64,000 nt of DNA from an uncultured SAR86 cluster bacterium (GTDB taxonomy: Bacteria > Pseudomonadota > Gammaproteobacteria > Magnimaribacterales > D2472), in assembly GCA_902627055.1 (NCBI GenBank), contig CACOHS010000002.1, forward strand, positions 117,977-181,976, written 5' to 3'. The translations under genes and the position numbers were made by a program. This document shows, piece after piece, positions 8,717-16,077 of this stretch. Under the pieces are notes generated by a model, which saw nothing but the letters and a program-made list of their open reading frames with translations, was not told the DNA's origin and did not search any database. Each line of letters opens with the position of its first letter. Positions within the stretch are counted from its first letter, which is position 1.

Positions 8717-10216
8717 ATGAAAAACATAGGGCTAATATTTCCAGATGAGTTATCTGCCAATAATAAAGTTCTTTCTGCAATTAAAAATTCTGATCCACTA
8801 TTACTTTATGAACCATGTGATTCTTTTTACCAACTAAAGCATCATAAACATAAATTGGTATTGCTTATTTCAGGATTAAGACACTGGAAAAAAGAATTAG
8901 AAAAAGATTTCCAAAACATTATTCATATAAAAATTTCAAAAGATAGAAGCAAAGACTTGATGCATGAGCTTGAAAATATGCATAAAAAAATTGAATTCAA
9001 CGTTTTGCATGTAACACAACCAAGTGATCATGGAATTTTGACTCAGCTGATGTTCTTTGGATCAACTCATAATGTTGAATTAAAAATTTATCCAGATACA
9101 AAATTTATTGATTCAATAGAAGGATTTTCTGAATGGTCAAAGGATAAAAAATCTCTAGTGCAAGAATATTATTATCGATGGCTAAGGAAAAAATATAACT
9201 TACTAATGAATGGAAATAAACCTTTGGGAGATAAATGGAATTTTGATAAAGAGAATCAAAAAAGTATCTCAAAATTAAAAGAAATACCAAAAAAAAGAGT
9301 CAAAATAAAATCAGATGAGATAACAGTATCAACAATGGTTGATGTAGAAAATTGTTTCCCAGATTCAATGGGGGATTTAGAAACTTTTAATTGGGCAGTT
9401 ACTCATAAAGGTGCAAGAAAACAACTAAAAACATTTTTAAATAATTACTTTAGGTTGTTTGGAGATTTTGAAGATGCTATCGATAAAGAAAATAACACTC
9501 TATTTCATTCTCTTTTATCGCCATATATAAACTCTGGGTTATTAGATCCAATGGAGTGCATTGTTGATGCTGTTAGCTTTTTCAACGATGCGGATAATAA
9601 AATTCCAATCAATGCTTTAGAAGGATTTGTTAGGCAGATTTTAGGATGGAGAGAGTTTATTAGAGGGGTTTATTGGGAAAATATGCCGCAATACAAACAG
9701 ATGAACTATTGGTCTCATAAAAATAGTTTTAATAATAACTGGTATTCGGGAGAGACAGGAATTCCTATATTAGATGATGCAATTAAAGAATCTGCATCAA
9801 CAGGTTATACGCATCATATAAATAGACTAATGATTATTTCAAATTTGATGAATTTATCTAACATCAATCCAAATGAGATTTATAGATGGTTTATGGAAAT
9901 GTATGTAGATTCTGCTGATTGGGTAATGGTACCTAATGTTTATGGAATGGGTACATATGCTGATGGGGGTATATTTTCTACAAAGCCTTATATTTGTGGT
10001 TCAAGTTACATGCTAAGAATGTCAAATTACAAAAAGGGAGACTGGTGCGATGCGGTTGATGGTCTCTATTGGAAATTTATAGAAAATAATAGAGATTTCT
10101 TTGCAACAAACCCCAGATTGGCACTAATGATTAGATCGCTAGATAAGATGAATGTTGAAAGGAAAAATAAAATTTTTCATGCTGCAGAAAAATTTATTGA
10201 AAATAATACTTCTTAA
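8717..10216 (+). CDS. photolyase-related protein (FeS-BCP/PhrB type) with altered Cys pattern
   Basis: About 499 aa. I prefer the ATG at 8717 (MKNIGLIFPDELS), which has AGGA upstream, although an ATG at 8702 overlaps the previous stop as ATGA. The N-terminal alpha/beta domain and the C-terminal FAD domain match the bacterial (6-4) photolyases/cryptochrome B family; GYTHHINRLM, GWREFIRGVYW and PNVYGMGTYADGG are family landmarks. That family normally holds a [4Fe-4S] cluster through four Cys, including a CxxC pair. Here Cys281 (DPMECIVDA) fits the first ligand, but the CxxC segment is replaced by SNYKKGDWCDAVDG, leaving Cys427 and Cys444. The cluster may be absent or differently bound. Role: light-driven repair of UV photoproducts, or photoreception. 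Confidence 0.85.
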   Translation: MKNIGLIFPDELSANNKVLSAIKNSDPLLLYEPCDSFYQLKHHKHKLVLLISGLRHWKKELEKDFQNIIHIKISKDRSKDLMHELENMHKKIEFNVLHVTQPSDHGILTQLMFFGSTHNVELKIYPDTKFIDSIEGFSEWSKDKKSLVQEYYYRWLRKKYNLLMNGNKPLGDKWNFDKENQKSISKLKEIPKKRVKIKSDEITVSTMVDVENCFPDSMGDLETFNWAVTHKGARKQLKTFLNNYFRLFGDFEDAIDKENNTLFHSLLSPYINSGLLDPMECIVDAVSFFNDADNKIPINALEGFVRQILGWREFIRGVYWENMPQYKQMNYWSHKNSFNNNWYSGETGIPILDDAIKESASTGYTHHINRLMIISNLMNLSNINPNEIYRWFMEMYVDSADWVMVPNVYGMGTYADGGIFSTKPYICGSSYMLRMSNYKKGDWCDAVDGLYWKFIENNRDFFATNPRLALMIRSLDKMNVERKNKIFHAAEKFIENNTS

Positions 10217-11055
10217 AGATCTTCCAACAAGAAGTCGGAAACAGCAAGGTTTAACTCATTGCGGGCTTGAATTCCACCAGGAACTAGTTGATACCTCCAT
10301 CTAAATGGAAGATTCCTTTCAACCCCAAGTCTAGTCAGATCATTGAAAAAATTTGTACCTCTATCAAGCCTATTCTTACCTTGTTTTTTTGCTTTTCTTG
10401 TTTTGATAAGAGTTCTATCCATTTTCTTAGTATTATTATCACTTAAGAAAACTCCACCTTTTAATCGCATAAACCAATCTATTCTTTGATTGGAAAGATT
10501 CATGTTTTTAGTCCCAAAAGGAAAGGCTATCTGATCATCAACGAATGTGTAAAATCCAGAATTTGCCATAGCTACTTTATCTGCTCTTGTGTCATTGCTG
10601 AATAAAAGATAGCGTTGAACGAATTCAGAACCCTTTGAGTGACCATAGACTCTATAACTTAAAGTAGAGAGTTTTAATTTGCTGTGAAAAAAATCAAATA
10701 GAATTCCCAATGAGTTATCTAAATGCATTGATTTATTATTTAATAATCTACCCTTTTCATTACTCATCATCAAAAGAGAATACTCTGAATAAAAATCATC
10801 AGAAAATTTTGGAGCAACTAAAACGACATTTCTATCTCTAGCAATTTGAAGCCAGTCGTTAATAAATTTTTTTGCGTCTCTTGAGTCTCCATGGATTAAA
10901 AAAATGATTTTTGTTTTCTGATTTATAAGCTCTGGAGTTGAATAAAAAATGTTGATATCTGGCTTATCCCAATAAGAAAATGTTGCTTCATGAATTTGTC
11001 TGGCTGATAGGTCAAAAGCAATAAATGAAGCTAAGATTGATAAAAAAATCTTCAT
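10213..11055 (-). CDS. secreted alpha/beta hydrolase
   Basis: A 280-aa protein with a signal peptide (MKIFLSILASFIAFDLSA). It has the alpha/beta-hydrolase core: IFLIHGDSRDAKKF (oxyanion-hole region, about 51-64), the nucleophile elbow YGHSKGSEF with Ser140, and a late Asp/His region I cannot assign with confidence. Substrate unknown; an esterase or polymer depolymerase-like role is plausible. The start overlaps the sulfatase stop (TAATG), so it is translated from the same mRNA as the sulfatase and monooxygenase. The 3' end overlaps the convergent photolyase gene by 4 bp. Confidence 0.75.
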   Translation of the reverse strand: MKIFLSILASFIAFDLSARQIHEATFSYWDKPDINIFYSTPELINQKTKIIFLIHGDSRDAKKFINDWLQIARDRNVVLVAPKFSDDFYSEYSLLMMSNEKGRLLNNKSMHLDNSLGILFDFFHSKLKLSTLSYRVYGHSKGSEFVQRYLLFSNDTRADKVAMANSGFYTFVDDQIAFPFGTKNMNLSNQRIDWFMRLKGGVFLSDNNTKKMDRTLIKTRKAKKQGKNRLDRGTNFFNDLTRLGVERNLPFRWRYQLVPGGIQARNELNLAVSDFLLEDL

Positions 11056-12698
11056 TAATGGTGATGCTCTTGATGTTTTGGTATTTCAGGAGGTATGCAT
11101 TTGCCTATCTCCCAATCTCCAGGTTTACAATCATAAATTATTCTTCCATGATCTTTAAGGTAAGAGTCTAAAATTTGGTGAGCATGAGCCCCAAAGCCTA
11201 ATGATGCATCATTTTGCAATTTATCTTTTGGAATTGTGTAAGTTGACCAATCTTTAGGAGCTCGCCATCCTGGCGGAGGAACTAAGAGAGTTCTAGTTCC
11301 TGCAATTGGATGCAGAGCCCTCCAGTTTCTAATTTTTTCAGCCATTTCTTGCACTAAATAAGGTTCTTGGGGTGCCAAATCCTGATACTCATATGGATCA
11401 TTAGCAATATCAAATAACTTATTTTCAACTTTAATTTCAAGCAATGAAGATGAAATTGATTGGACAAGCTTCCATTTCTTATTAAATACAGTGGTATGAA
11501 AATGTCCATAATTAGGAATTTCCGATACAAAGTATATATCCTCTTTTAACGGAATATCCTCTTGTTCAATGATCGCAGGCCACATATTTCTGCCATCAAT
11601 CATTTTTGTATTTTTCATATTTATCCCGCTTGCAGATGAAAGGGTCGGAAATACATCCATAACTGTCATAATTTGATCAAGTGAGCCACCTGCTTGTATT
11701 TTCCCTTTCCATTTTAATGCTGCGACAACTCTGATACTTCCCTCGAATGTATCTCCCTTGCCTCCTCGAAGAGGAAAATTATCTGCCCCACCTCCTCCAT
11801 AAGTAGCTCCTCCGTTATCAGAGCTGAAAAGAATTATTGTTTCTTCCTCAATTCCAGCTTCTTCAATAGTCAATAAGATCTCGCCAATAGCTTGATCAAG
11901 AGCATCCACAACTGCAGCATATAAGGGCCTAGCAGATGGCACCAGAGTTTTGCTTGCCTCTCTTGTTCTATCAGCGGCAATATTTCGAGTAGGCTTTCTT
12001 GTATCTTCAAGAGTTTTATATTTTTCTATTAAATTATCAGGTGCCTCTAGTGGAGTATGTGGAGCTAAGAAAGGAACATACATAAAAAATGGTTTTTCTT
12101 TATCTCTAGAATTTATCCAATTTGACGCTTCTCTTGCTAAAAGAAAGGTTGAGTAACCTTGATCATTTATGGTGACTCCATTTTTTTGGAAATCAATTCC
12201 ACCTTGATTAGAGAATGGAGGGAAATAACCAACCTCTGTATGAAGATGACCATAAAAATCATCAAATCCTCTTTGATTTGGATGAAAAATTTCCTGCGAA
12301 TGACCAAGGTGCCATTTTCCAAACATTGCTGTTTGGTAACCGTTCATTTGAAAAGATTCAGGCATAAAATGTTCATCTGGATGAATACCGTTATTCATCC
12401 AAGGCATTATTACACTGTAAGCTACACCAAGTTTTAATGGATCTCTGCCCGTCATTAATGCCGCTCTTGTTGGACTACATATTGGTGTTGTATAAAATCT
12501 ATTTAAAGAAACTCCCTCTTTAAATAAAGAATCAATGTTTGGTGTTTTGAAGGGAGCTCCTCTTAGAGAAATATCTGCCCACCCTAGATCATCTACTAAA
12601 ATAATAATAATATTTGGTTTTTTTATATCTGCAAAAGAATTAAAACTAAACAAAGCAATTAAGAGTATAAAATACCTAAAATTCATAATCATTTTCAT
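11055..12698 (-). CDS. secreted type I sulfatase (arylsulfatase family)
   Basis: A 547-aa sulfatase with a signal peptide (about residues 1-23). Metal and catalytic landmarks: PNIIIILVDDLGWAD (Asp ligands), the formylglycine motif CSPTRAALMTGR with Cys74 in a C-x-P-x-R context, KWHLGH, and LFSSDNGG. C-type sulfatases need FGE or anSME for Cys-to-formylglycine conversion, and no maturase is encoded here. The family removes sulfate esters from polysaccharides or small molecules in the periplasm. Three in-frame ATGs lie within the first five codons; any fits the signal peptide. The C-terminus is His-rich (EIPKHQEHHH). It is the middle gene of the monooxygenase-sulfatase-hydrolase operon. Confidence 0.9.
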   Translation of the reverse strand: MKMIMNFRYFILLIALFSFNSFADIKKPNIIIILVDDLGWADISLRGAPFKTPNIDSLFKEGVSLNRFYTTPICSPTRAALMTGRDPLKLGVAYSVIMPWMNNGIHPDEHFMPESFQMNGYQTAMFGKWHLGHSQEIFHPNQRGFDDFYGHLHTEVGYFPPFSNQGGIDFQKNGVTINDQGYSTFLLAREASNWINSRDKEKPFFMYVPFLAPHTPLEAPDNLIEKYKTLEDTRKPTRNIAADRTREASKTLVPSARPLYAAVVDALDQAIGEILLTIEEAGIEEETIILFSSDNGGATYGGGGADNFPLRGGKGDTFEGSIRVVAALKWKGKIQAGGSLDQIMTVMDVFPTLSSASGINMKNTKMIDGRNMWPAIIEQEDIPLKEDIYFVSEIPNYGHFHTTVFNKKWKLVQSISSSLLEIKVENKLFDIANDPYEYQDLAPQEPYLVQEMAEKIRNWRALHPIAGTRTLLVPPPGWRAPKDWSTYTIPKDKLQNDASLGFGAHAHQILDSYLKDHGRIIYDCKPGDWEIGKCIPPEIPKHQEHHH

Positions 12699-14553
12699 TA
12701 AATTTTTTAGTCCAATTCCAATATTCTAGCAACTTCCATGGAGATGTGGTCACAACTTTACCAGAGGAGTTTTGATACCAACTTGAGACTTTTTCATGCT
12801 CCCAAACCATTTGTTCATGTCTTGCTTCAAACTTATCTTGATATTGTTGTTCTATGTCACTTTTAACTTTAAATGTTTTTAAATTATTATTTGCCAAATA
12901 TTCAATTGCAGAACAAATATAATTAATTTGACATTCAGAATTAAAAATAATGCTTCCTGCATGAGCTAAATTTGTACCAGGACCATACATAGCAAAAAAA
13001 TTAGGCATGGTTGAAAAGGTAATGCCAAGATATGATTTAGGTGAATCTTTATAAGTCTTGTTAAAATCTCCAAAACCTCCATCAATCTTCATTGGGCAAA
13101 AAAATTCTTGAGCCTTAAAACCTGTTGCAAAAATAATCGTATCAAGCTCTATTTCTTTACTAGAAGAAATAACACCTTTTGAAGACATATCTGTGACACC
13201 CTCTGTAAGCAAATTAACATTTGGTAGATGAAGAGTCCTTAACCATGCTCCATTATCTTGCAACATACGTTTACCAAAAGGTGGGTATTTTGGGATTACT
13301 TTTTCAATTAATGATTCATCAGAAATTTGAGACATCATAGCTTCAGTAAAAAGCTCCCTCATCGCATTATTGTCTTTATTTATAGAATGATCCTCTTTCC
13401 AACTTGGATCTATAAATAATGAATCAAGTAATTGATCAGAGCCAGGATAAAATAATAAAAATCTATACCATCTTGCATAAAATGGAAGATTGGCTAGCAA
13501 CCATTTTTTTCCTTGATCTACTTCATCATGATAAATAGGATTAGGAAACATCCATGGAGGAGATCTTTGAAAAATAGTTAGTTCTTTACATGATTCAGCG
13601 ATACTAGGAACTATTTGAAAAGCGCTCGCTCCACTCCCTACTACTGCAACTTTTTTTTCAGAAATCGCATCATGATCAGGCCATTGTGAAGAGTGAAAAA
13701 CGTCTCCTTGAAAATCATCAAAACCATTAATATTAGGTACATTAGGTTGATTCAGTTGGCCAACGCAAGAAATGATGATGTTGGTCTTTTCTTGTATTTG
13801 GTTATGTTTATTTTGAGAGGTTACGGACCATAAGTTAGTTAATTCATCGAAAGTTGCAGATATAACTTCCGTTTCAAAATATGTGTTTCTTTCAATGCCA
13901 TATTTATAAAAACATTTTTCAAAATATTCTAATAATTCTGGTTGTTGAGAAAAATGTTCTGACCATTGATGATTTTCTTCAAAAGAATATGAATAAAAAT
14001 GATTTGCAATATCCACTCTTGAGCCAGGATATTGATTCTCGTACCAAGTTCCTCCAACGCGAATATTTTTTTCATAAATTTTAAATTTGATGCCTAATTC
14101 AGCAAGTTTTATTCCAGCTAATATTCCTGACATCCCTGCTCCAATAATCAATACCTCTAAATCACATTGAAAATCATTTGATTTCTTCAAATGTTGAGTC
14201 TCTGCAAGATTGATATTTATCTCTTGCAACATCATCGGAGCATATTCAGGCGAAACAACCTCTCCAACAATATAATTCATCATTGTGTTTAACTCATCAT
14301 TGGATGGAAGGTATAAATCTTTTTTTTGTGAATGTTTAAAAAATTTTTCTATTTCATTAAGGGCAAATTCTTTGATGATTTTTTTATCCTCTATACTTAA
14401 AAAACCTTGTGTTTCTCCTAAAACTGCTTGGTTGGGTTGAGGTAATTTGTTTAATATAGAAACATCTCCTGTAAAATGGACCATTAACGCAGCAACAACA
14501 GGAAAACTTGCAGAATCCAATGCATCAGATAAGGTTTGTTTGTTAATATTCAC
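12676..14553 (-). CDS. Baeyer-Villiger-type flavin monooxygenase
   Basis: A 625-aa protein (GTG start). An N-terminal helical extension of about 130 residues precedes the FAD Rossmann motif IGAGMSGILAG (138 on). Then come VGGTWYENQYPGSRVD, the Baeyer-Villiger fingerprint F-x-G-x3-H-x3-W-P (281-292, FQGDVFHSSQWP) and the NADPH motif VGSGASAF (306 on). The family inserts oxygen next to ketone carbonyls, giving esters or lactones. The extended N-terminus is as in 4-hydroxyacetophenone monooxygenase-like members. The ester product and the downstream hydrolase suggest a two-step ketone-to-ester-to-acid route (inference). The 3' end overlaps the sulfatase start by about 20 bp. Confidence 0.9.
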   Translation of the reverse strand: MNINKQTLSDALDSASFPVVAALMVHFTGDVSILNKLPQPNQAVLGETQGFLSIEDKKIIKEFALNEIEKFFKHSQKKDLYLPSNDELNTMMNYIVGEVVSPEYAPMMLQEININLAETQHLKKSNDFQCDLEVLIIGAGMSGILAGIKLAELGIKFKIYEKNIRVGGTWYENQYPGSRVDIANHFYSYSFEENHQWSEHFSQQPELLEYFEKCFYKYGIERNTYFETEVISATFDELTNLWSVTSQNKHNQIQEKTNIIISCVGQLNQPNVPNINGFDDFQGDVFHSSQWPDHDAISEKKVAVVGSGASAFQIVPSIAESCKELTIFQRSPPWMFPNPIYHDEVDQGKKWLLANLPFYARWYRFLLFYPGSDQLLDSLFIDPSWKEDHSINKDNNAMRELFTEAMMSQISDESLIEKVIPKYPPFGKRMLQDNGAWLRTLHLPNVNLLTEGVTDMSSKGVISSSKEIELDTIIFATGFKAQEFFCPMKIDGGFGDFNKTYKDSPKSYLGITFSTMPNFFAMYGPGTNLAHAGSIIFNSECQINYICSAIEYLANNNLKTFKVKSDIEQQYQDKFEARHEQMVWEHEKVSSWYQNSSGKVVTTSPWKLLEYWNWTKKFNENDYEF

Positions 14554-14606
14554 AGTAATTTAATTATGCACTCAAAAACAATTAGCTCTCTAACTTAATT
14601 ATATAA

Positions 14607-15713
14607 ATGTCAGAATATTTAGAAACCATAAAAAAAATTCATGATTCAAATTTTCGTTTTGTCCTGATTTCAAGTGGCGGTGGAACTAATGCAATATCTG
14701 AAATTTTAAAAGTGCCGGGTGCCAGTAATTCTGTTTTAGAGGCTTATGTTCCTTATGCAAAGGAATCCCTAGATCATTACCTTTTGAGGCAACCTGATCA
14801 TTACTGCAGTCATGATACAACTCTAAGCATGGCTGCCAAGGCTTATAGTGCTGCAAAAAAAATTGATCCAAAAACTCATCCAAAAAAATTATTGGGTATT
14901 GCTATTACAGCATCATTGGCAACCAATTACGCAAAAAAAGGTGATCATAAATTTTTCATTGCTATTCAAACTCATAAGTATTCGCATAGTTTTTCCTACC
15001 AATTTACTAAGGGTGAATTATCCAGGGATGAAGAGGAAGCAGTAGTTACTAAATATATAATTAATGCCCTATCAGGGGCATGCGGAGTTAATCATGGCAT
15101 TCAAGATAAAACTCCAAATCTTAGGATTGAAAAAGTAAAAGCAGAAAAATCTTGGATAAAACTGGTAGATAATAAAATTGATTATGTTTCTTCATCTAAT
15201 CATTTACCAGAATTAATTTTTCCAGGTTCGTTTAATCCATTTCATTCAGGTCATGCTGAAATGAGTGAATTAGCACAGAAGAAAACTGGTCTTAGTCCAG
15301 CCTATGAAATTTGTATTCAAAATGCTGACAAGCCTCCTCTCTCATATCATGAAATTCAAAGGACTGTACTTCAATTTAGTCAAAGCTATGATTGGGTACT
15401 TACGAAAGCAGGTAAATTTTCTGATAAAGCTAAATTATTTCCAAATTCAGTATTTATTATTGGAGCGGATACACTTACAAGAATGTTAGATGAGAGGTTT
15501 TACCTCAATAGAAAAGATATGCTCGATCAACTTGATTTATTTAACAGCCACAACATAAATTTTCTTGTTTTTGGACGTAAAATTAAGGATACCTTCATCA
15601 GCCTTGATTCAGTTGAAATCCCAGAACACATTAATAATAGATTCACTGGCTTTGGTGAAGAAATTTTTAGGGATGATATCTCTTCCTCAATAATAAGAAA
15701 GGTAGACAACTAA
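14607..15713 (+). CDS. CinA-like amidase / nucleotidyltransferase fusion
   Basis: A 368-aa two-domain protein. Residues 1-165 resemble the CinA C-terminal domain (NMN amidase, PncC): SSGGGTNAISEILKVPGAS stands where PncC has the S-C-T-G-G motif, followed by VLEAYVPYAKESL. Residues 200-365 are a nucleotidyltransferase of the NadD/cytidylyltransferase superfamily, with GSFNPFHSGH (H-x-G-H at 213-216), IIGADTLTRML, and a terminal SSSIIRK matching the ISSTxxR motif. Together the two activities could recycle nicotinamide mononucleotide: deamidation followed by adenylylation. That pairing is inference, and the CinA domain lacks the usual GIAGP segment. It stands alone on the plus strand. Confidence 0.75.
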   Translation: MSEYLETIKKIHDSNFRFVLISSGGGTNAISEILKVPGASNSVLEAYVPYAKESLDHYLLRQPDHYCSHDTTLSMAAKAYSAAKKIDPKTHPKKLLGIAITASLATNYAKKGDHKFFIAIQTHKYSHSFSYQFTKGELSRDEEEAVVTKYIINALSGACGVNHGIQDKTPNLRIEKVKAEKSWIKLVDNKIDYVSSSNHLPELIFPGSFNPFHSGHAEMSELAQKKTGLSPAYEICIQNADKPPLSYHEIQRTVLQFSQSYDWVLTKAGKFSDKAKLFPNSVFIIGADTLTRMLDERFYLNRKDMLDQLDLFNSHNINFLVFGRKIKDTFISLDSVEIPEHINNRFTGFGEEIFRDDISSSIIRKVDN

Positions 15714-15717
15714 AAAA

Positions 15718-15921
15718 TTATTTACTGTGGGGGGGTAATTTAGCTTCTACAAACCACTCGTGTTTCTGTTTGGCAGGATTAAATTTCTTTAATCTTAGTT
15801 TCTGATTTTCAATAACGAGTTTCTTGGTTTTTACAGCTAAATAGTGATAGGTGTGACTATCTCTAGACTCACTCTCAGGAATTAAATAAACCTTTGTTTG
15901 CTTTTTTTTACTGTCTGCCAT
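15718..15921 (-). CDS. rpmG: divergent 50S ribosomal protein bL33-like
   Basis: A 67-aa basic protein. Its C-terminal part, KLRLKKFNPAKQKHEWFVEA, lines up with the bL33 tail (E. coli [20 protein letters not shown]). The preceding YHYLAVKTKK corresponds to the beta-strand segment GHFYTTTKNKR. An N-terminal extension of about 15 residues (MADSKKKQTKVYLIPES) is unusual. bL33 binds the 50S subunit near the E site. The gene is not next to rpmB (bL28), its usual partner, and sits between unrelated genes, 4 bp from a convergent neighbour. The assignment rests on this tail match only. No zinc-binding CxxC is present, so it would be the zinc-free type. Confidence 0.65.
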   Translation of the reverse strand: MADSKKKQTKVYLIPESESRDSHTYHYLAVKTKKLVIENQKLRLKKFNPAKQKHEWFVEAKLPPHSK

Positions 15922-16077
15922 GTTACATCGATGATTATACCGAAATCAGCATATTTTCCTACGAAATTGAATAAAAATCTTAGCAAACTATATATAATTA
16001 CATCGCCAATTACCTTAAAATGAGCATCTCAAAGCTTCCATATGCTAATTTAATTTTATTTTAAAACTCGATACTCG

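Noticed and set aside
12676..14553. Simple flavin N- or S-oxygenase
   Set aside because: The full Baeyer-Villiger fingerprint F-x-G-x3-H-x3-W-P at residues 281-292 favours the Baeyer-Villiger class.
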